Assembly (NCBI GenBank): GCA_949316495.1
Contig: OX439005.1
Coordinates: 41,724,682-41,788,681, forward strand
Reading direction: 5' to 3'
DNA from: Amphiduros pacificus
Lineage: Eukaryota > Annelida > Polychaeta > Phyllodocida > Hesionidae
DNA: 64,000 nt
Every line of letters begins with the position of its first letter. The first letter of the stretch is position 1. The notes beneath the pieces were generated by a model. That model ran no database searches. It was not told the DNA's origin and saw nothing but the letters and a program-made list of their open reading frames with translations. The position numbers were made by a program, and so were the translations under genes. Positions 11,837-24,614 of the stretch are shown here, piece after piece.

Positions 11837-12846
11837 TAGCTGGTTCTAAAACAAGCGCAAGGAAAATGAAATGGTTATATAATAGTAGATCGACTGAGTA
11901 CCATGCATGTATTTTGCCAAGTTTTTATTTGATCATGATTAGCCTACCATCTTCATAAAGGTAAAACAAATACCCTGAATAATGTCCATCTTTATAAGAT
12001 TTTTAATTCTCGCTATCTGCTCTCCCGGCTTTTTAGCTGGTCCGTGAAAAAATGACGGGATTGGCGCGAGAGAGCAATGCATGACGGGAAAGATGTTGCG
12101 TTGTAAACTTCTGCCCGCCTTGCTTCAAGGTGGGAGGGAAATTTCAGACTGACATCGTACATTTTGTGTTTGTTGTGTAATCTTCATATGAGTATATTGC
12201 AATCTACGCAATTTATGTCAACATTGCGGAGGCAAAACTGACAAAAACAACGATGGAAAGATGAAAGGCAGAGGCGACAATGCCCCAAACAAGCTGTCGC
12301 CGCTGTTCCCGGACGTGCCGTGTGCAAAGAATTGGGTCAAATACGATCGCAGCGCTCTGAAAATGCAGCGTATATGGTAGAGCAGATAGGGAGAATTGCT
12401 TTTCATTAATTGAATAAAGGTTACATCATTTAATTGAGAAGATACAGAAACACTTTGAAAAATAAATTTATGGCCGACCCAAAACAACTCTGTTGGATCT
12501 GTGAGAGACCTTAGATTTTATGAATGGGTTTCTTTGTTTGGGAATGTTAGGTTGGCATGAATGAAGTAGCCAGACATCCGGGGGTCATGCCAAGGTCATT
12601 CTTACTGCTATGGAGACAGTGTGACCTTTTTTCGCAGCCTACTGCCCAGTCTTTGCCCTGTCCTCCATACATCTGATGTCACAGAAGCAAATCCATTGCC
12701 TAACTACCATATCCAGCCTAGAATGTTCCCTGTAATGGGGAGTCATTTTCTATTCTATAGAGAAAATATGTGTCATTTCCAATATCTCCATTATTTGGTG
12801 TTCATCTGAGGAACAAACCCTTGGGAATTAAAGATATCAGGATTTT
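11837..12846. other. No gene seen; CpG-richer unique segment inside
   Basis: The part at about 12030-12370 holds many CpG dinucleotides (GGCGCGAG, TGACGGGA, GTTCCCGGACG, ACGATCGCAGCG) in an otherwise AT-rich region. No frame is open through it on either strand. It could be a conserved non-coding regulatory element or a short CpG island. Confidence 0.5.
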
Positions 12847-14751
12847 TACCCTCAGCCCCTGATGTAATCAGGCTGAGGGTATTGCAGTACTCCTGGCGTG
12901 GGTATGTATGTATGTATGTATGTCTGTATGTCTGTATGTATGTCTGTAGCGAACATCCTTGTCATCGCGATAACTCAAGAACAAATGATGGCAGCTTCAT
13001 GAAACTTGACACACATATGCATCTGGTGAAAACCTCGGACGAGTTCGATGGACGGCGACCTTGACCTATTTTTCAAGGTCACAGGGACAATTATGTGAAA
13101 TCCCAAGAATCACAATAACTCAAGAACGAATGATGGCAGCTTTATGAGATTTGACACACATAAGCATCTGGTGAAGCCCTCAGAATTTTTCCTATGAAAC
13201 ATGACCTTCACCTACTTTTCAAGGTCACAGGGACAATTATGTGAAATCATCTTGTCATCGCGATAACTCGAGAACAAATGATGGCAGCTTCGTGAAACTT
13301 GACACATATAAGCATCTGGTGAAAACCTCGGACGAGTTCGATGGACGGTGACCTTGACCTATTTTTCAAGGTCACAGGGACAATTATGTGAAATCCCAAG
13401 AATCGCATAACTCAAGAACAAATGATGGCAGCTTTATGAGATTTGACACCCATAAGCATCTGGTGAAGACCTCAGAATTGTTTCTATGAAACATAACCTT
13501 CACCTACTTTTCAAGGTCACATGGACAATTATATGAAATCATCCTTGTCATCGCGATAGTACGAGAACAAATGATGGCAGCTTCGTGAAACTTGACACAT
13601 ATAAGCATCTGGTGAAAACCTCGGACGAGTTCGATGGACGGTGACCTTGACCTATTTTTCAAGGTCACGGACAATTATGTGTAATCCCAAGAATCGCAAG
13701 AACGAATGATGGCAGCTTTATGAGATTTGACACACACAAGCATCTGGTGAAGACCTCAGACTTCTCTTGATGGAACATGACCTTCACCTACTTTTCAAGG
13801 TCACAGGGACAATAATGTGAAATCATCCTTGTCATCGTGATAACTCAAGAACAAATGATGGCAGCTTCATGAAACTTGACACGCATGAGCATCTGTTGAA
13901 AACCTCAGACTAGTTCAGTGGACGGCGACCTTGACCTATTTTTCAAGGTCACAGGGACAAATATGTGAAATCCCAAGAATCGCAATAACTCAAGAACGAA
14001 TGATGGCAGCTTGATGAGATTTGACACACACAAGCATCTGGTGAAGACCTCAGACTTCTCATGGTGGACCATGACCTTCAACTACTTTTCAAGGTCACAG
14101 GGACAATTATGTGAAATCATCTTGTCATCGCGATAACTCGAGAACAAATGATGGCAGCTTCATGAAACTTGACACACATAAGCATCTGATGAAAACCTCA
14201 GACATTTTTGTATGGAACATGACCTTCACCTACTTTTCAAGGTCACAGTTACAATTATGTGAAATCCCTATCATTGCCATAACTCGAGAACGAATGTTGG
14301 CAGCTTTATGAGACTTGACACACATAAGCATCTGGTGAAGACCTCAGACTTCTCTTGATGGAACATGACCTTTACCTACTTTTCAAGGTCACAGGGACAA
14401 TCATGTCAAATCCACGTCATTGCAATAACTTAAGAACAAATAATGGCAGCTTCATGAAAATTGACACACATAAGCATCTTGGAAGTCTTCACATGAGTTT
14501 GATGGACGGTGACCTTAACCTGCTTTTCAAGGTCACCTGCCCATCTCAATAATTCTAGAGTAAATGATAACAGTTTCATGATACTTGACACACCTAAGCT
14601 ATCAAAGGAAGTAGATTTTATGGGTTTTTTTTACCCCTGCATCAATTTGCCTTGGTGCAGTGACGTTTTGTTCACAAATATTGTGTGGAGCGAATGTTGT
14701 GCAATGAGTTACCAGGGCTGAGGGTTGATGCATCTCTGATGCCTATGTTTT
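12847..14751 (+). mobile_element. HINE/pearl-like element, family 1, copy 1
   Basis: The left end is a hairpin: TACCCTCAGCC at 12847-12857 pairs with GGCTGAGGGTA, loop 13 nt. A (TGTA)n microsatellite follows at 12901-12947, then about 11 full ~147-bp monomers and one partial monomer. A ~230-bp unique right end includes CCAGGGCTGAGGGTTG near 14713-14728, repeating the hairpin arm. Monomers alternate between type A (GATAACTC...GCTTCATGAAACTTG) and type B (CAATAACTC...GCTTTATGAGATTTG), giving a ~295-bp dimer. There is no coding capacity. The layout matches published descriptions of molluscan pearl/HINE elements; Helentron mobilisation is inferred. Confidence 0.8.
12901..12947. repeat. (TGTA)n microsatellite inside family 1 copy 1
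   Basis: TATG/TCTG tetranucleotide repeats placed just inside the left hairpin, as in the second copy at 30299-30371, which is longer. The microsatellite is therefore an inherited part of the element rather than a chance neighbour. Confidence 0.9.
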
Positions 14752-16139
14752 ATGGTTGAAGATAACTTTCTAAGTGAATGTCTGATGTATCTGTTGGGAT
14801 TAATTAAATGAAAATTACACCCGTGCTGTCATGAATGTTTTGATGTTCTAATAGATGTTCTAATGGGGAAAAATATTCTAGTGTCAAGAACTTTGTTGAT
14901 TTTTGATTGATTTGAAGCAACAAGAACTTGTCTTTTTTGGGTCCCAACAGTTGATAACTGCTATGTGCGTTATTCATTTGAATATTTATACTTTTTCATT
15001 TAATAAATTAAAAAATCAAAATTTCCTCTCTTTTCTCACATTTCCTCTCTTTTCTCACATTTTAATTTTTCCATTACCAGTCAATCTAAGATCTCTTTGA
15101 CCTCACATGATTTCCAGGTGTATTTCCATCCAATTTTCTCTGAATACATCTCTAACAGGATCCATGATAAGATGGGTTGCTATGAGCAACAGGATGTATG
15201 GACACGCTTGCCGCACAAGACCAGATAGAAGATGGTGGTATCTGTCATAGCCACTGGTCACACTCCACTTCACACCATGAGGGCATCTTCCCATTACCTT
15301 CTGCAGACTTGGTCCTTAAATTGACTGGCATTATCGAGCGTTTCTAGGATGAGATAAAATGTGGACTGGAGGTCAGATACTGAGAGGCCACTCGCTCTCT
15401 TAGGAGATAGAAGGCATATTTTATCTTTAAAAAAGTGTGAAGAACATGATAGTCTTTGAGCCTTCATCTATAAGCTGCAGGCATTTCTATCTGCAGAATA
15501 TGTTTACCTCAGAATGCCGACGCCTGCATGACCTACTCACATATATCTCTATAGGGATATTCTCATACAGTGTTTCCTTGTGATTAATATGTTGATCACC
15601 TATATTTGGTGCAGATGTAAATATAGCTTGAAACTTTGAGATAAAAAGATACATATTACGCTACAGTAATGCTTCTAGAAAAAATAGTCTCAAGAAAAAA
15701 ACATATGATATTCTTGGGGATTGTGTTTCATGTATAAACGTTTTACTTTGAGGGATGTATCTATGAGGGTATTGATGACAATTGATGCGCCGTGCGCCAT
15801 GCTGGCAGGTTAATGGCATTAAGATAAATGTTAATGGTGCAAATAAGTCACTGTGCTTGTCGGATGGGAGAGAATGCTGGGAATGGAGTGAATTGCAAGT
15901 GGGAATAAACTTGCTGAGCACATGGTGTAATATCTGTTATCTAGACTGGTACATTGGTGGCAGCAACAAGCCACAAGGCTTTATCAGTGACAGGGGACCA
16001 GTCAGTGCAATCTACACCAGGTCATAATCGTCTTCATGGGAAGAGAATAGGCAGAGAATGTCAGAGAATGACAAGCTAGTTTGATGTACACTGGCCAGTC
16101 CCATGTAGTTTGCCAGGCACTCAGACACCAGAGTTTGTA
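14752..16139. other. No gene seen; unique sequence
   Basis: AT-rich unique sequence. A ~20-bp direct duplication (ATTTCCTCTCTTTTCTCAC twice) lies at about 15020-15062. Open frames of 60-86 codons at 15660-16030 have no features. Confidence 0.55.
16075..16100. repeat. 26-bp dispersed repeat, copy 1
   Basis: The 26 bases starting GCTAGTTTGATGTACA recur at 18463-18488 with one mismatch. Flanks do not match. It may be a fragment of an unrecognised interspersed repeat. Confidence 0.7.
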
Positions 16140-16372
16140 ATCAGAGACATTTTTTGTGTTCAGAGACATTTTCTTGTATTCAGAGACATTTTTTTTGGTA
16201 TTCAGAGACATTTTATATTCAGACATTCATTTGTATTCAGAGACATTATTTTGTGTTCAGAGACATTTGTTTGTGATCAGAGACAGTACATGTAGTCTGT
16301 ATTTAGAGACAGTAGTTTGTATTTAGAGACAGTATTTGTATTCCAAAACAGCGGCTTATATTCAGAGACATC
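16140..16372. repeat. ~21-bp degenerate minisatellite
   Basis: About 11 imperfect copies built around ATTCAGAGACATTTTTTGT, with variable T-run length, so spacing drifts between 17 and 23 bp. It resembles an older array than its neighbours. Confidence 0.85.
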
Positions 16373-16828
16373 AGACATTTCCAAATCATGCTAACTCACA
16401 AATGATCATCCTTATACGTCTTAGGTACTCCTATGATATCAGACAAAAACTGCTTTTTGAGTCATCTTAGTATTGCCATCAAGGACAAAGGCTGACAAGA
16501 ATACCTTTGTTATGAGACCCTTCAGCTTATCTGGCGAGTAGTCTGTAGTCTGTTTCCAGAATGTTTTATTCTATCATGCATGCTGATATTTGCTGCGTGT
16601 TGTGGAGCTTATATGGCTGTGCTGGTAGGTGGAAGATCCCTCCCAACCATTGAACTATGTCACCTGAGGTGATCGAGGTCACCAGCTTTTATCACCACCT
16701 TTGAGAGCACAAAGACTTACAGCTCGTCGCTTCACAAGTCGGGGGTGACACAGCTTGTGTATAGTACTCAATAGATAATAGTGATGAGAAGTTTGCTCAC
16801 ATTTCAGCCAGATATGTGAAGAAATTGA
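16373..16828. other. No gene seen; unique sequence
   Basis: Unique sequence between two arrays, without a supported feature. Confidence 0.6.
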
Positions 16829-17058
16829 TACCTCTATGACCGGTGAGCATCTCATCTGTCATTAATACCTCTATGACCGGTGAGCATCTCATCTGTCATT
16901 AATACCTCTATGACCGATGAGCATCTCATCTGTCATTAATACCTCTATGACTAGTGAGCATCTCATCTGTCATTAATACCTCTATGACCAGTGAGCATCT
17001 CATCTGTCATTAATACCTCTATGACCGGTGAGCATCTCATCTGTCATTAATACCTCTA
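16829..17058. repeat. 37-bp minisatellite, 6 copies
   Basis: Six nearly identical 37-bp units containing ATACCTCTATGACCGGTGAG then CATCTCATCTGTCATTA. The few changes sit in the CCGGTG part (CCGATG, CTAGTG, CCAGTG). It shares its period, but no sequence, with the 37-bp array at 9713. Confidence 0.97.
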
Positions 17059-19823
17059 CAAGATGGCAATGTTGTTATAGCTTGCGTTTTTTCAATAGTT
17101 CTGAAAGGAGATTAAGGTTTCAGGTCATGGGTCTTTATCATTTATCAATACATAGCGCAATCTTTGAACAGAGACGTTTTTAAAGTAAGAGATTCCAGCC
17201 ACGTCATGACCAAGTTCCACATCAACACAAAGACGAGACTCTCCCGCAAATCTTAACCGGGGCCTCGGGTCATGACTCCGCCTTTGTCTTCAGCTTGGCC
17301 CCGACATGAAAGTCTGTACTATCTTCCCCAGGACACCCAAGCAACATTTGATCTATAATCAATATATGTCTCCATCCCATGTCACATTCCATTGTTGGTT
17401 TGTGAAAGACGCCCTGTCTTACAGCACACAGGATCCCCACTGCAGGAGTGTGCATGGTTGGGGAGGACGCTTGTCAGCATGGCTTAATGGGATATTTGAG
17501 CTTCTGTATTCCAAATTGGCACTTTTAAGTTTAAAACTATTGTTTGTGTTCCAAGAATTTAAAAACTCTACTGAGAGAATTGTGTGTTATGGTATTAGTA
17601 TTTCAGTGCATTCAATGTTTAGCATCAATATGTACAGTTGTATGTGAAACCCGACAGGCTGCATCATCAGACAATGGCCCTGTATTTCTACATTCATATG
17701 TGGCATTAATACAGAAAAAAAATTGCAAAAATATGTTTTTAAAATTTCAGATTTTACAGTAGTTACATTTAAATATATCCATATTGTTTAATTAAATTTG
17801 GAATTCTAGCTGCAAAATATCTCTTATTATGATTATTTAATGGTTTTACATTGGTTATTAAGCCATATTGGGTATCTACTCAGGTGGCTTTAAAGACAAC
17901 TATATCAGCATCTTTCAGGTATAATGAACTAAAAATCAATCTCCTCCCCAAACCGGAGAGCATGGGTGACCATATACATTACAAGATGTGGAAAATAATC
18001 CTCTTTTATACCTGTACATTTAGCTATAAGATTTTATGTGAAGAGCAACCAGGTTTCTGGGAGTTAAGGCACTTCCATTTTAAATAATACAATAAATATA
18101 CCTTGATATGTGGTCAAAATCCTTGTCAAATTCCTATTGTTTGCTCTCATTATATATAGTTTGATTGTACATGTAGGTATCTTTTAACAGTGAACCAATA
18201 TTTACACATATGTATACAAAGATTTTTTTCTTTCTAATTGGCAATATGTTATCATGATTGAATTGGATACATTGATAGTATCTAATTTTTAGAATATTTT
18301 TTTTTTAAATGTCATCACTAATGTAACAAAAAAACATAATCATTTTTATTTTCAAATAATGCAGATACCATGTTGCCATCATCTTGCTAATAACTACCGG
18401 TAAATGATTCTTGCAGCATGAAGATTTGTTTGATATAAATGATTTCAAAACCTTTTCATGTGGCTAGTTTGATGTACATTGGCCAGTCTAAAAGAATGAT
18501 ACAGTACTTTGGAGAAGTTACAGGTAAATTTGTGCCACCAAAGATGCTGCAGATCATTTGCATGATGATGTAAAGTAGAAGTTCAGACGGGATGATACCA
18601 AAGATCTTAGGTTCATATCTGCTCTATTACTATCAAGATTATATTTCTCACACATTTATGGTCCGGAAGTCTTCCTTTTGATCCTATGCCACATACACCT
18701 TCAAACTCAGGAAGTTCTGTTTTGCATTAATTAGTCATTAATTAGTCATAGGCTTTATATAAGTATTTGCCCTTATATAAAATAACGAAGTCTTCAAAAC
18801 AGAAACAGGTTCAGTGATGAAGCAGCAATATGATTTTTAATGTCACAGATGCAAAGATGAAGATGGCAAGAAGGTCAGAGATCAAACTGCAGTGGCTTTT
18901 ACAGCTGGGTTTTGGGGCTTGCTTAATGACTTGTGTCATGTAACTTGGTAGTGAGGGGCTTGTTTATGTCCGCAAGACCCTTCCTAATGCTTTAATACAG
19001 CAACATTCCGTGTCAGATAAAGATCAGCCCCAGAAATTTTCCTGCCAGTGAAAGCTGTTAAATTCTATCTGCAGCTCTTCAAGGTGTCACTGATGGCATC
19101 TTTACAGGGCCTGACAAAAATTGGGTTCTTTAAAAATTCATGAGAAGTGGAATGAATGTCTTTATTTGCTGACCCTGGTAAGCTGTATTGTCTAGACTTT
19201 GCGGTGGGGATAGAACTAGGAAAGTATCTCCTTTCTAATGAAGTGTGTCATGCAGGCCGCACTGAGTAAATCTTGACTTTCCTGACGTCATTGTCTTATT
19301 GATGTGGTTCATCACACATAAAAAAATCATGACAATAGAATTATTCAATGACAGAACTCTTTTAAGTGGATAAATGAACCCATGCAGCTTATCTATTCCT
19401 ATCTCTTGTATTAATTATTCTGAAATTAGCAGCCCCTGAAGGATCAATCCCTTTATTATTTATATATATTTGTTTACTTATTGTCCCTTGACAAATACAC
19501 AACATGAATTTTTGCTTAGGCTGCCGGTATAATGATGCACAAGATCTGTTTCTATTTTTCATCAGCTTTAGGCTAGATAGCAAGTGGGCAAATGCTCAGC
19601 CCTGAAAACCTTCTGTAAATATAAAGACTCAGATAATCTCTTTCAGGACATTGACTTGGGTAATCGCTCATTAAAGACACATTTATTATTCACCTGTCAT
19701 GCAGTAACTTAATTAATTGACAACAAAGGCATGTTTAGAATTTGCATTCATGTTTGTGATTTTGAGTCGATGACAGCAGGAAAAACTCAGAGAGCCCCAA
19801 ATGATTTTGCTTAATGAGTGCCT
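17059..19823. other. No gene seen; unique sequence
   Basis: A GC-richer part at about 17190-17480 contains short overlapping frames on both strands but no recognised domain. From 17500 to 18400 the sequence is strongly AT-rich. A second copy of a 26-bp repeat lies at 18463-18488. Nothing else is supported. Confidence 0.5.
18463..18488. repeat. 26-bp dispersed repeat, copy 2
   Basis: Matches 16075-16100 at 25 of 26 positions (C to T difference in GATGTACAYTGG), same orientation. Confidence 0.7.
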
Positions 19824-20022
19824 TGAGGATGCTGAGGATGCTGGGGATGCTGAGGATGCTGAGGATGCTGGGGATGATGAGGATGCTGAGGATGCTGGGG
19901 ATGATGAGGATGCTGAGGATGCTGGGGATGATGAGGATGCTGAGGATGCTGGGGATGATGAGGATGCTGAGGATGCTGGGGATGATGAGGATGCTGAGGA
20001 TGCTGGGGATGATGAGGATGCT
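19824..20022. repeat. 27-bp minisatellite, about 7 copies
   Basis: Unit GATGCTGAGGATGCTGGGGA plus TGATGAG, itself built from 9-bp GATGCTGAG subunits. Because 27 is a multiple of three, four frames stay open at once on the two strands. This is repeat structure, not evidence of a protein. Confidence 0.97.
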
Positions 20023-23000
20023 GAGGGGAGCATTCCTCATGATGGATCCTACAGGTCTGTCCCCCAGCCATGACCAATCACTTCCAAAAGATCATTTTAT
20101 CAACAATAGGAAGTGGTTAATGGTGATGAATACAAGACATGCTTAAGTTGTATGCACAAACATGCATGTGCTTTGTGTGAGCCTAAAGTGTGAATAATTG
20201 TATCCTGTGTGTCTGAAAGGAAAGTGTCACAATTAAAACCAGTTATCCTGAGATGAGCAAATATTGTTTGTAGTGTTCTTTCCAAATCGCCTTGTTTCCT
20301 GATAACACATTTGATCGCTTAAATTATTTAATTATTGTAGTTGTTTAATTATTGCAGTTGTTATCTGTTAACTTATTTAGCTTAGACAAATTGACACTTT
20401 GATGTATAACTTTTAAGTCATTTGTAAAATGGCTACCTCAGATTGAACAGTTTGATATTTATGACCAAATTATATTATTCTTAAAGAAATCTTCACCGAA
20501 GTTCTAGAATATGAGCATTGAGTGTAGAAGTCATGGAAACCTGTTTTGCAAGATTATATCCTATCTTTTCTTTGGTGAAAAATGTAAAGGCTGTGCTAAG
20601 TAAGTGATATTACAAGATGAATGATACTAAGGTTTCAAAAGAAGCAGGACCCGACAAGCCTATGGTTTGCTCAGAGGTATCCACCATTGCACATATGATA
20701 TGTTAGAGTGTGACTCAACAAGGCAGCATATCCCTGGGTGGTAAATGAGTTAGAGCGTCTGTGTAGGCTATGCTACATCAAGGTAAATGTTGTCCTCGCA
20801 GCAAGACAGGCTAGACCATTAGGTTGCAAGTCAGTCCACTGTAAAGTGTGAACATTAGGTCTGATAGAATCCCTTCTAATTCCTTGGAGAAATTTGACAG
20901 GAGATGAAAGTTTAGGGTCATTAGGGATTAGGTGTAAGTTGTTATGTGAAGTCTTCAGAGATTTTAAAGCTGCTGTAGTGTCTCTAATGAGAAGAAGTGT
21001 GAGTTTGTCTCAAATTGCTTGCTTTAATTGGGAAGGTTTGTAGCCTCAAAGCAGGAACAGGGCAATAGCCTCAAAGCTAGAGATAGAGAAATAGCCTCTA
21101 AGCTCTTCTCATGCTCCTTGTGCAATCAGAAAGCAGACGTAATCTGCTCCTAATGATTATGAGGAGGTGGAAAGTACTCAATATTCATGAGTTCACAGAT
21201 TTAAGATTGGAGATCAGATTAAGAAGTTGAGACCTGAGGATTTCCAATTCATATAAGAAAGTGTCACAAATGCGATTTTATTATCATCAAGAAAACTTTA
21301 TCACCAAGAAACTTTATCATCAAGAAAATATATAGCACTAAATGCAGACTTTTTTTCAAGAATATTTTTAAATGGTCAATCATATTGATCTTTCTTAGAT
21401 ATATTTTATATGTTTGATATTTTTCACTCAAAAATGTAAGCAGTTGTCAAGTATTTCATACCAGTAAAAAAAATTCTTTACAATTACATTCTATTCTGAA
21501 TCTATTAACAATCATTATACGAATGCAATTCATCGGATGTAAAACAGTATTAGAATAAACAAGACTGTACCATACTGCAGTTATATACATGAAGATATAA
21601 GATAATAGACTCTCATGAACCAGTAAAATGAAACAGGAAATTCTGTGTTGGAAAATTTATTGCACTTCATAGATGAGCAAAGTTAACATAATCCAAATAG
21701 ATTTATCACATAATTCAAATAGATTTATCAAAGGTCTAACATGCCATGGTATATCAAAGATATATAAAATAATCCATTAGAAATGTTAAGTGACTTCGGA
21801 CGTCAGATCTTTGAACGTGAACTCAGGCGGGGATTGGTTGCGTGTATACTCTGGGTGTCCAGATGCTGCTTGCGGGAGGTAGCTCTGACTGAGCCATGCT
21901 TCTTGCAGTAATTATGATGAAAGTTGATGTCACCTTTAATGGGGCATCAGGGACCTCAAGCTATCCAGGAGTAAGAATAACCTGCCTCAGAGGCCACAAG
22001 TCACTATATCTACATTTGCCTCACATGCCTTCAAGAAAAGGTTTGCTTTGTGGTTAAAGGAATATCTTTTATAATTTATGAAATAGTTGAAAACAGTTAT
22101 AAAAGACAACAGAAGACTGGCAGCCAACATTTACTTGGTATGGCCTGTTAACTTGAGAAGTGTAAATTGATATTTTTTTTCTATAATTTTGAATGCACAA
22201 CTTTAAGTAAAGTGCTCTCTCGCTAAAAATGTTTTTATGAGATACTAGAATATATAATATGCTTGTTTTGCAGTCAAGAATCAAATTGTAATTTGAACAT
22301 TTTACAAATATTTCAGGAGTTTTGTCAGGTTGAAATGCAGACATTTCTTGTTTGTCATCTTCACCTTTGTTACTATGGACTCTTTGTAACTGTTTTGTAG
22401 CTGGTCTTTCATTGGTCAAAAAAGTTGTTCTTCAACCCAATCATTGATTGGTCAGTGAACAACAGTCTTAGTATTATTATTGGATGTGGAATATCCAGCA
22501 TCAGAAGTAGGCAAACTATAGCCATTTCCATGAGGAATTGATTCCATTGAATGGCAATTCCCTCATCTACCATATCAAATGTCTGATATTATCAAATATA
22601 GATGACTGATTGAACATCTTAGCTCTCACATACTACACATTAATTGGAAGTTAATTGTGATGGAATTTTAATATTGGGTTTCTTTGCTTCTGAGTATGAA
22701 TGGTATACTTATTGAAAAATATAAAACATGTTAACCTTGCAACAAAAACAGCAAAGTAGAATTTGATAACAATTATAAGAAAGATGCACAATAGAATGAG
22801 GTGCAATTTTACATAGGAAAGTGTCACAATTCAAACTTGTACTTGTAAATTATGCAAGACTCACAAAGAAGCGAAAGCAGTTGCCGTGATAGTTTCTTTG
22901 CCCTAGTAATAACTAACGAGTCATGAGCAACACACCTGATAAACGCATTGTGATAAATGCATTCCTTTTTCATTGCAGTCTCTTATTTTCCCATATGACA

Positions 23001-24614
23001 ATATTTTTTTCAGATTGGTCTTATAGATCTGGTTAATTTGGCACAAGAAACCAAATACTAAGATTGTATAGCCTGTTTGAACTGTCTCATTATTTCAAAC
23101 TCAGTGATATGAATAAAACATAAAAACGACATAACAAAGAAAATCAAAATTCACTCATGAAAACATCAAACGATTTATGTACCAATTGTCATTTAGAACA
23201 ATGTATAAATTAATATTTTTCAGCCTACAGTAGTTTGTGAACATGAATATAGGATAGATATTGCCGGAAGCTTGAATGTCTGAGAGGCATGTGAGTTTGG
23301 AGAAGGAGCTTATTCCTTCCATGTCATCCGCCTTATTCCACATCATGTGCAGGAAGCTGGCTCTGTATAACAAGCCCTGTTTGCCAATAATGCCACATCT
23401 CAAATCTGTATGGTTAGCCACAGCTGCTAATACATGCAATGCTATTAAGAGATCTGGTCATGTGTGGAAATACAGAAGTGGGGATAAGCCAAATGATTCC
23501 TCTCTGATGCTGGGGGATACCTGGGTCTTATAATTGTGTGCTCATACATATACATGGCTCGCCTTACCATGTCTGACCACAGTAACTTGGTCCAGTGTGT
23601 CTGCTTTGCTTACTACACCATATATTCTTCCAGTCGTTCCCCTTCTGATTTAAGTGTGGACAAGTTGGGGAAAATGAATTTCATGAAAATGAAATTGAAA
23701 AATGAAAAATGAAAATTGAAAAATGAAAATGAAATTGAATAAAATCTTGACTCCATCAGTAACCAGAGATCATCACCATTGAGACTTTTACAAACCTAAT
23801 GCTATTACCTCACAGTCAGCCTGACAGAATTACCAATAATAAAGGCCAAAAAAATGTCTTAGAAAATGGAAAAGACTTTTTTGAACATGTGCTTATATGG
23901 GCATGTTTGGAACTCTTGAACGTTGGTGTTATTATGTTTGCTGACGTCATATGGTTGTGATGTATATTGGATAATGGCTTATATCTCAGAGAATATCTCC
24001 GACACTTTTTAGGAGGTATCAGATATAATAAAGAGCACTAATGAGTTCTTTGGTCTCAGGGGTGTTTTCATATTTAAAAGGAGGATACATTTACAGAATA
24101 GAATGAGTCATCAAAAGTCCATAAAAGGTAATAATGATATTAATGACAGCATTCTCAGATTTTAATGCCTTGTTGTTTCATAATGCTTCTTTTTATTATG
24201 GCCTTCTCATATATGAATGGCTATTATTTGTAACACTAACTGTGAAAGAGAGATGTAATTGGAAAGAAATGGGAGCCGCACACCACAAACGATACAATCG
24301 CAGTGTGAATGACTTGTGGCATATATATATATAGCCGGCAGGATTGCGGCCGACGCCCACGCAGAACATCCACAAGTGCTGCCAGCTCCACAACTCCACA
24401 CTCTGTATCAAGGAGCAAAAACAACATCTGAATACTATAACACTAGCTTTTACTTTAGATAACAGAGAAGTGCAATAAACTCACCCATGCTAATGGTCAG
24501 AGAAATTTACTGGAAACTATCGGACTTAGTGGGATAATCATCTTGATTTAAATGTTTTGTTTGCTTGGCTGTTAATGACATATTTAAGTAACCTGCTGAT
24601 TAGTCTTAGCTAAT
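20023..24614. other. No gene seen; long AT-rich unique stretch
   Basis: Small imperfect duplications only: a ~28-bp TAGCCTCAAAGC unit three times at 21041-21101; a ~19-bp ATCAAGAAA unit at 21265-21330; a 24-bp CAAATAGATTTATCA duplication at 21695-21735; and an AATGAAAATTGAAAA tract at 23689-23742. A 116-codon minus-strand frame at 22069-22419 is unsupported. The part at 21790-21960 is GC-richer but not open. Confidence 0.5.

Noticed and set aside
13100-14552. Frames of ~65-78 codons within the family 1 elements
   Set aside because: They are the same monomer translated repeatedly in both copies and interrupted at unit borders; the satellite is non-coding.
19713-20146. Acidic or serine/proline repeat proteins across the 27-bp array
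   Set aside because: Four frames are open simultaneously on two strands; each is a direct consequence of the repeat.
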